64,000 nucleotides of DNA from Lachnospiraceae bacterium (lineage in GTDB: Bacteria > Bacillota > Clostridia > Lachnospirales > Lachnospiraceae), in the NCBI GenBank assembly GCA_910574965.1, contig CAJTDB010000010.1, positions 1 to 64,000 on the forward strand, given 5' to 3'. The notes under the pieces were generated by a model, which saw nothing but the letters and a program-made list of their open reading frames with translations, was not told the DNA's origin and did no database searches. The translations under genes were made by a program, and so were the position numbers. Shown here piece by piece: positions 1 to 7,748 of this stretch. Each line of letters begins with the position of its first letter. Within the stretch, counting starts at the first letter, position 1.

Positions 1-1
1 T

Positions 2-241
2 GGAAGATATGATGTGCTGTTGGAACCAAAGCATGAAGAGGATGGAATCATTCTGGAATTTAAGGTGCAGGATGCGGAGGAGGAAGCAGAACTTACCGAC
101 ACTGTGAAAGCGGCACTGGAGCAGATTGAGAAGAAGAGGTACGAAAGCATACTGACAGAAAAGGGAGTTCCCAAAGAGCGGATACGAAAGTACGGTTTTG
201 CTTTCTGCGGGAAAAAGGTTCTGATTGGAACAGGAGACTGA
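2..241 (+). CDS. C-terminal fragment of AAA-ATPase/PD-(D/E)XK nuclease family protein (5' truncated by window)
   Basis: The reading frame is open from the first bases and ends at TGA 239-241, so only the last 79 residues are visible. The fragment reads GRYDVLLEP, then IILEFKV, then a helical Glu/Lys-rich stretch and KYGFAFCGKKVLIG. The D...EFK pattern fits the PD-(D/E)XK nuclease fold at the C-terminus of the AAA-ATPase-like/DUF1703 (PDDEXK_9) proteins common in gut Clostridia and Bacteroides; those proteins carry an N-terminal ATPase that would lie outside the window. Their cellular role is not established. The gene is followed by a new promoter, so it is probably not part of the ylxM-ffh operon. 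Confidence 0.75.
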   Translation, partial: GRYDVLLEPKHEEDGIILEFKVQDAEEEAELTDTVKAALEQIEKKRYESILTEKGVPKERIRKYGFAFCGKKVLIGTGD

Positions 242-293
242 AGTATCTGCTTTGAAAAACTGGCAAAAAAGTATTTTTGTCAAGAAAAAACAC

Positions 294-322
294 TTGACAC
301 CTATTCTGTTATCGTGTAAGAT
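294..322 (+). promoter_or_regulatory. Sigma-A promoter of the ylxM-ffh operon
   Basis: TTGACA (294-299), a 17-bp spacer, and TAAGAT (317-322). The match to the vegetative consensus is very good. The predicted transcription start is near 329, only a few bases before the ylxM start codon at 333 or 339, so the transcript would have almost no leader. Confidence 0.75.
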
Positions 323-332
323 ATCCAAGGTG

Positions 333-674
333 ATGGAAATGGAAGAGATTCTTAAGCAGGCGCTTCTGTATGATTTTTACGGAGAGCTGCTGACCGGGCA
401 TCAGAAGCGGGTCTATGAAGATGTGGTGCTGAATGATTACTCCTTTAGTGAAGTGGCGGAGGATCTGGGCATCAGCCGGCAGGGCGTGCACGATATGATC
501 CGGCGCTGCAATCGTCTGCTGGCGGATTATGAAGAGAAGCTGCATCTGGTGGAGAAATTTGTACATCTTCGGGACCAGGTGGGCCGAATCCAAAGAATCG
601 CAGGAGAGCAGACAGGGAATCCGGCCATGAAGGAGATTGAAAAGATCGCAGCCGCTGTTCTGGAGGAGTTATAG
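333..674 (+). CDS. ylxM: YlxM-family putative DNA-binding protein, SRP operon
   Basis: A 113-aa protein with a sigma-70 region 4-like helix-turn-helix. The N-terminus (ILKQALLYDFYGELLTGHQ), the HTH core (FSEVAEDLGISRQGVHDMIRR) and the following coiled helix match the YlxM/p13 family (DUF134-like), which almost always precedes ffh in Firmicutes and is thought to modulate the signal recognition particle. The start at 333 (or 339) is preferred over upstream codons because family members begin just before the LYDFY motif and the promoter at 294-322 lies immediately upstream. AAGG at 327-330 is the only Shine-Dalgarno-like sequence. The stop TAG abuts the ffh start codon, so the two genes are translationally coupled. 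Confidence 0.88.
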   Translation: MEMEEILKQALLYDFYGELLTGHQKRVYEDVVLNDYSFSEVAEDLGISRQGVHDMIRRCNRLLADYEEKLHLVEKFVHLRDQVGRIQRIAGEQTGNPAMKEIEKIAAAVLEEL

Positions 675-2030
675 ATGGCATTTGACAGTTTATCCGAAAA
701 ATTGCAGAATGTATTTAAAAATCTGAGGAGCAAAGGCAGACTGACGGAAGCGGATGTGAAGACTGCGCTGAAGGAAGTAAAGCTTGCGCTTCTGGAAGCG
801 GATGTCAGCTTTAAAGTGGTCAAGCAGTTTATTAAGTCTGTGGAGGAGCGGGCGGTAGGCACAGATGTGCTGGAGAGCCTGACGCCTGGGCAGACCGTAA
901 TTAAGATCGTCCATGAAGAAATGATCCGTCTTATGGGCAGCGAAACGACGGAAATCAAACTTTTGCCTTCCAATGAGATCACCGTGATTATGATGGTTGG
1001 TCTTCAGGGAGCAGGAAAGACGACGACTGCGGCAAAGCTGGCCGGAAAGTATAAGATCAAAGGACGAAAGGTCCTGCTGGCAGCCTGCGATGTCTATCGG
1101 CCTGCAGCCATCAAACAGCTTCAGGTCAACGGTGAGAAGCAGGGTGTGGAAGTATTTTCCATGGGAGATCAGCACAAGCCTGTAAACATTGCCAAAGGGG
1201 CGGTAGAGCACGCGAAGTCTCACGGGATGAGCGTTGTGATTCTGGATACAGCCGGGCGGCTGCATATCGATGAGGATATGATGAAGGAGCTGGTGGAGAT
1301 CCGGGAGAATATAGAGGTAACCCAGAGCATTCTGGTAGTGGATGCTATGACCGGTCAGGATGCAGTCAACGTGGCAGCTTCCTTTACGGAAAAGGTTGGC
1401 ATTGACGGCGTGATTCTGACGAAGCTGGATGGTGATACCAGAGGCGGAGCAGCACTTTCCGTCCGCGCAGTGACCGGGAAACCGATTCTGTACGCTGGTA
1501 TGGGAGAAAAACTGTCGGATCTGGAACAGTTCTATCCGGATCGTATGGCATCAAGAATACTCGGCATGGGTGATGTGCTGACCATGATTGAGAAAGCCCA
1601 GGAATCGCTGGATGAAGAAAAGTCCAGACAGATGGTTCAGAAGATGAAGAAGAACCAGTTCGATTTCGAGGATTATCTGGAAAGTATGAACCAGATGAAA
1701 AAAATGGGCGGGATCGGAGCACTTCTTGGTATGCTGCCGGGAATGGGCGGAAGCCAGATGAAGCAGTTGGAGGACGCGGTAGACGATCAGAAGATGGCCA
1801 GGATTGAAGCTATGATTCTTTCCATGACTGTAAAAGAACGGCAGAACCCGGACCTTCTGAATCCGTCAAGAAAGCGGAGAATTGCCAGAGGTGCCGGCGT
1901 GGACATTAGCGAAGTGAATCGTCTGGTGAAGCAGTTTGAGCAGTCAAAGAAGATGATGAAGCAGATGCCCGGACTGATGGGCAAAGGTAAGATTGGTAAA
2001 AAAGGAATGTTCGGCAGGCTGCCGTTTTGA
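675..2030 (+). CDS. ffh: Signal recognition particle protein Ffh (SRP54)
   Basis: A 451-aa GTPase that binds signal sequences and 4.5S/6S SRP RNA and delivers ribosomes to FtsY at the membrane. N domain at about 1-90; G domain with GLQGAGKTTTAAKLA (P-loop, about 107-120), DVYRPAA, DTAGRL and TKLDGDTRGG; methionine-rich M domain from about 300 to the end, with the flexible loop MGGIGALLGMLPGMGG and the RNA-binding RKRRIARGAG segment. Full family length. It starts directly after the ylxM stop and is expressed from the ylxM promoter. Confidence 0.98.
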   Translation: MAFDSLSEKLQNVFKNLRSKGRLTEADVKTALKEVKLALLEADVSFKVVKQFIKSVEERAVGTDVLESLTPGQTVIKIVHEEMIRLMGSETTEIKLLPSNEITVIMMVGLQGAGKTTTAAKLAGKYKIKGRKVLLAACDVYRPAAIKQLQVNGEKQGVEVFSMGDQHKPVNIAKGAVEHAKSHGMSVVILDTAGRLHIDEDMMKELVEIRENIEVTQSILVVDAMTGQDAVNVAASFTEKVGIDGVILTKLDGDTRGGAALSVRAVTGKPILYAGMGEKLSDLEQFYPDRMASRILGMGDVLTMIEKAQESLDEEKSRQMVQKMKKNQFDFEDYLESMNQMKKMGGIGALLGMLPGMGGSQMKQLEDAVDDQKMARIEAMILSMTVKERQNPDLLNPSRKRRIARGAGVDISEVNRLVKQFEQSKKMMKQMPGLMGKGKIGKKGMFGRLPF

Positions 2031-2051
2031 CATTCCGTTTTACACATAAAT

Positions 2052-2146
2052 ACAGCGGAAGTCCGGTGTGCATACAGACCGGGCGGAAGCAGAACTTTAA
2101 AACAGCAAAAGCCCGATATGGGCGGAAGCGGAACTTTATTTTGGAG
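2052..2146 (+). repeat. Degenerate copy of the GGAACT-linker hairpin repeat, upstream of rpsP
   Basis: This stretch holds three GGAAGC-type modules and two linkers, AGAACTTTAAAACAGC (about 2088-2106) and GGAACTTTATTTTGGAGG ending at the rpsP Shine-Dalgarno. A small hairpin GCCC-GATAT-GGGC lies between the linkers, and TCCGGT/ACCGGG could pair upstream. It lacks the long stem of the complete units near prs, der, the P1 peptidase gene and the ECF sigma gene, so it is read as a decayed or minimal member. A possible promoter -35 (TTGACA, 2027-2032) overlaps the ffh stop codon, but its -10 is poor. Confidence 0.5.
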
Positions 2147-2157
2147 GAAAAAAGAAA

Positions 2158-2403
2158 ATGGCAGTAAAAATCAGATTAAGAAGAATGGGTCAGAAAAAAG
2201 CTCCTTTCTATAGAGTGATCGTAGCTGATTCCAGATCCCCCCGTGACGGAAGATTTATCGAGGAGATCGGAACTTATGATCCGAATACGGATCCGAGCAC
2301 ATTCAACATCAATGAGGAGGCAGCAAAGAAGTGGCTTGCAAACGGCGCACAGCCTACAGAGGTTGTAGGAAAGCTGTTCAAGCTTGCAGGGATCAATAAA
2401 TAA
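2158..2403 (+). CDS. rpsP: 30S ribosomal protein S16
   Basis: An 81-aa basic protein, full length for bacterial S16, with the conserved start [31 protein letters not shown] and the GTYDPN motif. It binds 16S rRNA early in 30S assembly. The start codon follows a strong TTGGAGG site. It is the first gene after a 127-bp gap containing a repeat-like sequence, and is followed by khpA, rimM and trmD in the usual Firmicutes order. Confidence 0.98.
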   Translation: MAVKIRLRRMGQKKAPFYRVIVADSRSPRDGRFIEEIGTYDPNTDPSTFNINEEAAKKWLANGAQPTEVVGKLFKLAGINK

Positions 2404-2433
2404 AGTGCTGCTGACAGGCCCCTTGGAGGTGGA

Positions 2434-2667
2434 ATGATGAAGGAATTAGTAGAAGTGCTGGCAAAAGCACTGGTGGATCATCCGGACGAAGTGATTGTCA
2501 CCGAGACGGAAAAGGACAACGCAACAGTCGTGGAACTTCGTGTGTCACCAACAGACATGGGGAAAGTGATCGGCAAACAGGGCCGCATTGCAAAAGCCAT
2601 CCGTTCGCTTGTAAAAGCGGCGGCGTCGAAGGATGATAAAAAAGTCGTGGTGGAAATCGTGCAGTAA
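2434..2667 (+). CDS. khpA: KH-domain RNA-binding protein KhpA (YlqC)
   Basis: A 77-aa single KH-domain protein. The GxxG loop is GKQG (about 47-50), inside MGKVIGKQGRIAKAIRSLV. KhpA forms a dimer with KhpB (Jag) and binds many RNAs; in streptococci it affects cell division and elongation. Two adjacent ATG codons (2434 and 2437) follow GGAGGTG; either could be the start. It lies 30 bp after rpsP, and a large hairpin separates it from rimM. Confidence 0.93.
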   Translation: MMKELVEVLAKALVDHPDEVIVTETEKDNATVVELRVSPTDMGKVIGKQGRIAKAIRSLVKAAASKDDKKVVVEIVQ

Positions 2668-2679
2668 AAAACGCAGAGA

Positions 2680-2740
2680 GGACGGCGCTCTTCTGCCTGA
2701 GTGTCTGTATTACAGGCATGTCAGACAGAGGGGCGCCGCC
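2680..2740 (+). repeat. Imperfect 61-bp palindrome (hairpin) between khpA and rimM
   Basis: The left arm starts GGACGGCGCTCTTCTGCC and the right arm ends AGACAGAGGGGCGCCGCC; the arms pair along nearly their full length with a few mismatches, leaving a very small loop near TGTATTACA (about 2706-2714). No U-run follows, so it is not a typical intrinsic terminator. It may tune rimM-trmD expression or protect the transcript. Confidence 0.6.
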
Positions 2741-2800
2741 TTGATTATCGTTTCGAATATATGTTTTCAATCGCTTCAGCGCAGGACAGAGGTATCAGAT

Positions 2801-3313
2801 ATGCAGGAATATTTACGGGTAGGCGTGATTTCCACTACTCATGGAGTGAGAGGGGAAGTCAAAGTATATCCTACAACGGATGATCCGGAACGTTTCCGGG
2901 AACTGAAGAAAGTGATTCTTGATACAGGAAAGGAATCAAAAGAACTGGCGATCGCCAGTGTCAAATTTTCCAAAAATCAGGTGATTTTAAAATTCAAAGA
3001 ATACAACAGCATCAATGAGGCGGAAGCCCTGAAAGGGATGGATCTTCTAATATCCAGAGCGGATGCAGTTCCTCTGGGTGAGAACGAGAATTATATTGGG
3101 GATCTGATTGATATGTCCGTGGTAACGGATACGGGAGAGACGCTGGGGACGCTGACGGATGTCATGAAGACGGGAGCCAATGACGTGTATGTGGTGAAAA
3201 CAGACCAGGGGGAGGAGATTCTGCTTCCGGCCATCCGGGACTGTATTCTGGACGTCAATGTGGAAGAGAGGCGGATGCTGGTGCATGTACTGGAAGGACT
3301 GCTGGATTTATGA
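2801..3313 (+). CDS. rimM: 16S rRNA processing/maturation factor RimM
   Basis: A 170-aa protein that binds ribosomal protein S19 and assists maturation of the 30S head. The N-terminal RimM barrel starts [19 protein letters not shown], and the PRC-barrel half includes [11 protein letters not shown] and [19 protein letters not shown]. The start at 2801 is chosen because the family begins a few residues before the VGxIxxxHGxxGE motif; AGAGG about ten bases upstream can serve as ribosome site. Its stop overlaps the trmD start (ATGA). Confidence 0.95.
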   Translation: MQEYLRVGVISTTHGVRGEVKVYPTTDDPERFRELKKVILDTGKESKELAIASVKFSKNQVILKFKEYNSINEAEALKGMDLLISRADAVPLGENENYIGDLIDMSVVTDTGETLGTLTDVMKTGANDVYVVKTDQGEEILLPAIRDCILDVNVEERRMLVHVLEGLLDL

Positions 3314-4041
3314 ATTTTCATGTACTGACTTTATTTCCGGATATGATCCGGAACGGATTTCAGACGAGCATTACAGGACGGGCGGCTGAGAAAGGTCTTT
3401 TGTCGCTGGAGACGGTTAATATCCGGGATTTTTCAGTGAACAAACACAATCGGGTGGATGATTATCCTTATGGGGGAGGCGCCGGCATGGTCATGCAGGC
3501 GGAGCCGGTCTGTCTGGCGTATGAGTCTGTTGCTGCCAGGCTTCCGGGGAAGCATAGAGTCCTGTATATGAGTCCTCAGGGAAAGGTCTTCGACCAGGAA
3601 ATGGCAAAAGAACTGGCGAAGGAGGAAGAACTGATCTTTTTGTGCGGACATTATGAAGGAATCGACGAGCGGGTGCTGGAGGAGATCGTAACCGATGAAG
3701 TGTCCATCGGCGATTATGTGCTGACCGGCGGAGAGCTGCCGGCTCTGGTGATTATGGATGCAGTGTCCCGGCTTCTGGAAGGTGTGCTGCACAACGAGGA
3801 ATCGGCTCAGTTTGATTCCTTTCACGACAATCTGCTGGAATATCCCCAGTACAGCCGGCCGGAGGAGTGGAGAGGGAAAAAGGTGCCGCCGATCCTTTTG
3901 TCCGGGCACCATGCCAACGTGGAGCGGTGGAGGAGGGAGCAGTCCCTTCTGCGCACGAAAGCGCGCAGGCCGGACCTTTTAGAGCGGGCAGCACTGACCA
4001 GAGAAGATAAAAAATTCCTTGCAAAATCAGAGGAATTATGA
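3310..4041 (+). CDS. trmD: tRNA (guanine-N1)-methyltransferase TrmD
   Basis: A 243-aa SPOUT-class methyltransferase that makes m1G37 in tRNAs and prevents frameshifting. Typical motifs: [12 protein letters not shown] at the start, [26 protein letters not shown] and [14 protein letters not shown] around the trefoil-knot AdoMet site. Full length for the family. It overlaps the end of rimM by four bases. The last codons overlap a promoter for rplS. Confidence 0.97.
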   Translation: MNFHVLTLFPDMIRNGFQTSITGRAAEKGLLSLETVNIRDFSVNKHNRVDDYPYGGGAGMVMQAEPVCLAYESVAARLPGKHRVLYMSPQGKVFDQEMAKELAKEEELIFLCGHYEGIDERVLEEIVTDEVSIGDYVLTGGELPALVIMDAVSRLLEGVLHNEESAQFDSFHDNLLEYPQYSRPEEWRGKKVPPILLSGHHANVERWRREQSLLRTKARRPDLLERAALTREDKKFLAKSEEL

Positions 4042-4047
4042 TAAAAT
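4019..4047 (+). promoter_or_regulatory. Promoter for rplS inside the trmD 3' end
   Basis: TTGCAA (4019-4024), 17-bp spacer, TAAAAT (4042-4047). It overlaps the trmD stop codon and would give rplS its own transcript with a leader of about 80 nt, which could carry an L19 autoregulatory structure, although I do not recognise one. Confidence 0.6.
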
Positions 4048-4133
4048 AAAACGCGTTGTGAGAAAAGAAGAGATGGTCCGCTGTTACGCCAGTCGTATTA
4101 AGAACATCCATTTGATGAAGGAGGAACAACACA

Positions 4134-4481
4134 ATGAACGAGATTATCAAAAATATTGAGGCAGCTCAGTTAAAAGCTGAGGTACCGGTTTTTCATGTGG
4201 GCGATACGGTCAAAGTATATGCGAAGATCAAAGAGGGTGCCCGCGAGAGAATTCAGGTTTTCGAGGGAACCGTTCTTAAAAGACAGGGCGGAAGCAGCCG
4301 TGAGACCTTTACGGTGAGAAAAAATTCCAACGGAATTGGCGTGGAAAAGACCTGGCCGTTACACTCTCCGAATGTGGAGAAGATCGAGGTAGTTCGCCGT
4401 GGTAAAGTAAGACGTGCGAAGCTGAACTACTTAAGAGACCGCGTCGGTAAGGCAGCGAAAGTAAAAGAATTGGTAAGATGA
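4134..4481 (+). CDS. rplS: 50S ribosomal protein L19
   Basis: A 115-aa protein, full length. Conserved stretches include [51 protein letters not shown] and [22 protein letters not shown]19 sits at the subunit interface of the ribosome. The start follows AAGGAGG. A terminator follows the gene, so this is the end of the ribosomal part of the cluster. Confidence 0.98.
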   Translation: MNEIIKNIEAAQLKAEVPVFHVGDTVKVYAKIKEGARERIQVFEGTVLKRQGGSSRETFTVRKNSNGIGVEKTWPLHSPNVEKIEVVRRGKVRRAKLNYLRDRVGKAAKVKELVR

Positions 4482-4489
4482 TCGATCAG

Positions 4490-4540
4490 GGGGCTGTCGG
4501 GAAATGCGGTCAGGGCTGCATTTTCCGGCGGTCCCTTTTG
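4490..4540 (+). terminator. Intrinsic terminator after rplS
   Basis: A GC-rich hairpin with arms GGGGGCTGTCGGGAAATGC and GCATTTTCCGGCGGTCCC, followed by TTTT. It ends the trmD-rplS transcript 20 bp before the next gene. Confidence 0.75.
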
Positions 4541-4560
4541 CAATAAAAGGAAGGCATTAG

Positions 4561-5142
4561 ATGGGAAGAGGAAGAGGGCTCAGCTTTAACAGGAAGAGAA
4601 AGGTGATACAGACATCCGTGATCCAGAATGCTTTTTTATGGGTCGGAGAATGCCTGCTGGCGTTTGCCATTGGGTGTGTGCTGGTGTACTATTTCATGAC
4701 AAGTCTTACCTGTGTCGGCCAGGCCATGGAGCCGACGGTGGAGAGCGGCGCACAAGTGCTGGTCAACCGGTTTATTTATACGCTGGGGTCACCGAAGCCC
4801 GGAGACGTGGTCGTATTTAAGCCCAACGGAAATGCCAATGCCCATTTCTATATGCGCCGGGTAGTGGGTGTGCCGGGAGATACGGTGCAGATCCGAGATG
4901 GTTTTATTTATGTAAACGGTGAGCTTTTTGAGACTGGAACAGGAAGCGAGCAGATGGATTATCCAGGAGTGGCAGAAGAGGAGATTTTTCTTGAGAAAGA
5001 TGAGTATTTTGTGCTGGGAGATAACCGGAATGCCAGTGAAGACAGCCGAAATGCCGATATTGGAAATGTGAAGAAACAGGATATTTACGGACTGGCGTGG
5101 TTTGTCCGTTATCCGTGGGATAATTTCGGGATGATCCCGTAA
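4561..5142 (+). CDS. Signal peptidase I-like protein lacking catalytic Ser and Lys (probable pseudoenzyme)
   Basis: A 193-aa protein with one N-terminal membrane segment (about 25-45) and the S26 signal peptidase fold. The family motif GxSMxPT reads GQAMEPT (about 59-65), so the catalytic serine is alanine (codon GCC). The catalytic lysine motif (K)RVIGLPGD reads MRRVVGVPGD, so the lysine is arginine. The remaining motifs, PGDVVVFK, GDNRNASEDSR and the C-terminal YPW, are kept and the frame is intact, so this is not random decay. I infer a non-cleaving paralog, perhaps binding or scaffolding. An active paralog is encoded 1 kb downstream at 6141. Databases would probably label it lepB. Confidence 0.85.
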   Translation: MGRGRGLSFNRKRKVIQTSVIQNAFLWVGECLLAFAIGCVLVYYFMTSLTCVGQAMEPTVESGAQVLVNRFIYTLGSPKPGDVVVFKPNGNANAHFYMRRVVGVPGDTVQIRDGFIYVNGELFETGTGSEQMDYPGVAEEEIFLEKDEYFVLGDNRNASEDSRNADIGNVKKQDIYGLAWFVRYPWDNFGMIP

Positions 5143-5161
5143 TAGTCTGGAGTGTAAAAGG

Positions 5162-6022
5162 ATGAACATTCAGTGGTATCCGGGGCATATGACAAAAGCC
5201 CGGCGGATGATGCAGGAAAATATGAAGCTGATCGATTTAATCATCGAGCTTGTGGACGCCCGTGCGCCTCTGTCCAGCCGGAATCCGGACATTGATGATC
5301 TGGGACGGGGCAAGGCAAGGCTGATTCTTCTGAATAAAGCGGATTTAGCCAGTGAGCACTGGAACAAAATGTGGGCCGATTATTTCCGGTCTAAGGGCTT
5401 TTTCGTGGTGAAACTGGACTCCAGGAGCAGAGCAGGCATGAAAGAGATCCAGGATGTAATAAGAGAAGCCTGCGGAGAGAAGATTGAGCGGGATAAAAAG
5501 AGGGGAATCTTAAACCGTCCGATCCGTGCTATGGTAGCGGGGATTCCCAATGTGGGGAAATCAACTTTCATCAATAGCTTTGCAGGGAAGGCATGTACAA
5601 AAACCGGCAATAAACCGGGAGTGACCAAGGGGACTCAGTGGATTCGCCTGAATAAACAGACGGAGCTTCTGGATACTCCGGGCATTCTCTGGCCGAAGTT
5701 CGACGATCAGGAAGTAGGAATCCGGCTGGCGTTCTTAGGGTCTGTCAATGACGAGATTCTGAATCTGCAGGAGCTGGCTGGAAGACTGGGCGCTTTTTTG
5801 ACGGAGCATTTTCCGGAGTCCTTAATGGAACGATATAAGAACATACGTTCTGATTTGAAGGCGCCTCATGAACTGCTCTTGGAGATTGCCAGAGTTCGGT
5901 CCTGTCTGACCAAAGGCGGAGAGCCGGATGTGGAGCGGGCGGCTTCCCTGCTTCTGGAGGATTTTCGAAGCGGACGCCTGGGGAAAATTACACTTGAATT
6001 TCCGCCGGAAGCGGAACTTTGA
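5162..6022 (+). CDS. ylqF: Ribosome biogenesis GTPase RbgA (YlqF)
   Basis: A 286-aa circularly permuted GTPase needed for late 50S assembly. The permuted order is visible: G4 (LNKADL, about 58-63) comes before G1 (GIPNVGKST, about 126-134) and G3 (DTPGILWP, about 173-180). The start MNIQWYPGHMTKA is the conserved YlqF N-terminus. It lies 19 bp after the signal peptidase-like gene. The last codons (PEAEL, then TGA) read GGAAGCGGAACTTTGA, which resembles the linker of the hairpin repeat family seen elsewhere in the window. Confidence 0.96.
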   Translation: MNIQWYPGHMTKARRMMQENMKLIDLIIELVDARAPLSSRNPDIDDLGRGKARLILLNKADLASEHWNKMWADYFRSKGFFVVKLDSRSRAGMKEIQDVIREACGEKIERDKKRGILNRPIRAMVAGIPNVGKSTFINSFAGKACTKTGNKPGVTKGTQWIRLNKQTELLDTPGILWPKFDDQEVGIRLAFLGSVNDEILNLQELAGRLGAFLTEHFPESLMERYKNIRSDLKAPHELLLEIARVRSCLTKGGEPDVERAASLLLEDFRSGRLGKITLEFPPEAEL

Positions 6023-6140
6023 ACCGCATAGGTGCAGAAAAATGTTCAAATCCCTTTACGGATGTATTGGATTAAGGACGGATGATTTTGGCGCAGATGC
6101 AGAATATGAATGGGAGTATCAGGAGTTAGAGGGCAGTAGC

Positions 6141-6716
6141 ATGGAGAAAAGTATTTACACAGAAGAATTTGAAGAGAAGAAGACGGGAATTGTTCGGGAG
6201 ATACTGGGATTTCTAATATATGTGGCCATCGTTATAGGAATTACCTTTTTAATTATCACGTTTGTAGGACAGAGAACCTATGTGAGCGGGAGTTCCATGG
6301 AAAATACACTGAGTCACGGGGATAATCTGATCGTTGACAAGATCACCTATCGTTTTTCAGAACCGAAGAGGTATGATATTATCGTTTTCCCGTTCCGTTA
6401 TGAGGAAAATGTCTACTATATTAAGAGGATCATCGGTCTTCCGGGAGAAACCATTCAGATTCAGGATGGAGAGATCTACATAGACGGAGAGATTTTGTAT
6501 GAATCTTATGGCAGAGAAGTTATGAAAAGCGCAGGTCTGGCAGCAGAGCCGATCACTTTGGGCGACGATGAGTATTTTGTTTTAGGAGACAATCGGAATG
6601 ACAGTACGGACAGCCGGGACCCGAATGTAAGTCTGATTCACAAGGACGAGATCATCGGGCGGGCGTGGCTGCGTATCTGGCCTTTGGACGGGATAGGAGT
6701 ATTAAAACATCAATAA
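6141..6716 (+). CDS. lepB: Signal peptidase I (active form)
   Basis: A 191-aa membrane serine protease that removes signal peptides from exported proteins. One membrane segment at about 20-42 (FLIYVAIVIGITFLIITFV). The catalytic serine is in SGSSMENTL and the catalytic lysine in YIKRIIGLPGE; the GDNRNDSTDSRDP motif follows. The start at 6141 has GAGGG upstream. An in-frame ATG at 6042 with AGGTG would add 33 residues, so the N-terminus is uncertain. The stop overlaps the rnhB start (TAATG). Confidence 0.93.
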   Translation: MEKSIYTEEFEEKKTGIVREILGFLIYVAIVIGITFLIITFVGQRTYVSGSSMENTLSHGDNLIVDKITYRFSEPKRYDIIVFPFRYEENVYYIKRIIGLPGETIQIQDGEIYIDGEILYESYGREVMKSAGLAAEPITLGDDEYFVLGDNRNDSTDSRDPNVSLIHKDEIIGRAWLRIWPLDGIGVLKHQ

Positions 6717-7396
6717 TGACGAAAAAAGAAGAACGGCTTCAAAAGCGGCAGGAGAAGCTTCAGGCGGAACTTGCAAGGCTGGAGAGCATGAAAGCATACG
6801 AAAGAGAATATGAGAGTGCAGGACTGATCTGCGGCATTGACGAGGCCGGCAGAGGGCCTCTGGCGGGGCCGGTGGTAGCCGCTGCGGTGATCCTGCCAAA
6901 AGACTGTCAGATTCTGTATCTGAACGATTCTAAGAAGCTGACGGCAAGGCGCAGGGAGCTGCTCTATGAAGAGATACAGGAAAAGGCACTCGCGGTAGGG
7001 GTTGGCGTGGTCAGCCATACGCGCATTGACGAGATCAATATTCTTCAGGCCACTTACGAGGCTATGCGCCAGGCTCTTAACAGTCTGAGCAGGGTACCGG
7101 ATCTTCTGCTGAATGATGCAGTGACCATACCAGAAGTACAGATCCGTCAGATACCGATTGTAAAAGGGGATGCAAAGAGTGTTTCCATCGCGGCGGCCAG
7201 TGTGATTGCGAAAGTGACAAGAGATCGTATGATGGCGGAGATGGATAAAGACTATCCGGGCTATGGTTTTGCTTCCAATAAGGGTTATGGCTCAGCCAGC
7301 CATATTGCGGCGCTGAAAGCGCAGGGACCCTGCGGGATCCATCGAAGGACATTTATCCGGAATTTTACGGAAGAGACTGCACATGAACCGACGTAG
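6716..7396 (+). CDS. rnhB: Ribonuclease HII
   Basis: A 226-aa enzyme that cuts RNA in RNA/DNA hybrids and removes misincorporated ribonucleotides. Catalytic motif GIDEAGRGPLAGPVV (about 39-53), then LNDSKKL and the conserved VKGDAKSVSIAAASVIAKVTRD block. The N-terminal 35 residues form a charged helix common in Clostridia. The start at 6716 shares the A of the lepB stop. The 3' end overlaps yraN by 14 bases. Confidence 0.96.
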   Translation: MTKKEERLQKRQEKLQAELARLESMKAYEREYESAGLICGIDEAGRGPLAGPVVAAAVILPKDCQILYLNDSKKLTARRRELLYEEIQEKALAVGVGVVSHTRIDEINILQATYEAMRQALNSLSRVPDLLLNDAVTIPEVQIRQIPIVKGDAKSVSIAAASVIAKVTRDRMMAEMDKDYPGYGFASNKGYGSASHIAALKAQGPCGIHRRTFIRNFTEETAHEPT

Positions 7397-7733
7397 AACC
7401 GGTGCGGAATATGAAGAGCAGGCGGCTCTCTGGCTGTCTCGGAACGGTTTTGAGATCCTGGAGCGGAATTTTTTCTGCCGAGGGGGAGAGATTGATCTGG
7501 TGGCAAAAGAGGGCGTCTGTCTGGTATTTGTAGAGGTGAAATACCGCCGGAACAAGGCCGCCGGGCACCCGGCAGAAGCTGTCACCCGGCACAAACAGAA
7601 GAAAATCATCCATGCCGCAGAATACTACTGCTGGAAACACCGGATAGCGGATACCTGTCCATGCCGGTTCGATGTGGTTGCGATCCTGGGGGATGAGGTG
7701 GAACATATTAGAAATGCATTTGAATATGTCTGA
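7383..7733 (+). CDS. YraN family (UPF0102) endonuclease-like protein
   Basis: A 116-aa protein with the UPF0102 pattern: NRRRTGAEYEEQAALWL, the core GGEIDLVAKEGVCLVFVEVKYR and the C-terminal FDVVAI. The E-x-D...E-V-K arrangement is the PD-(D/E)XK-like nuclease core. The biological function is unknown. It overlaps rnhB, the usual neighbour of this family in Firmicutes. Confidence 0.92.
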   Translation: MNRRRTGAEYEEQAALWLSRNGFEILERNFFCRGGEIDLVAKEGVCLVFVEVKYRRNKAAGHPAEAVTRHKQKKIIHAAEYYCWKHRIADTCPCRFDVVAILGDEVEHIRNAFEYV

Positions 7734-7748
7734 CAGGGGGCCGCAGTC

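Noticed and set aside
4561-5142. Random pseudogene for the first signal peptidase
   Set aside because: The frame, length, promoter-proximal position and non-catalytic motifs are intact, so a conserved pseudoenzyme is more likely than decay.
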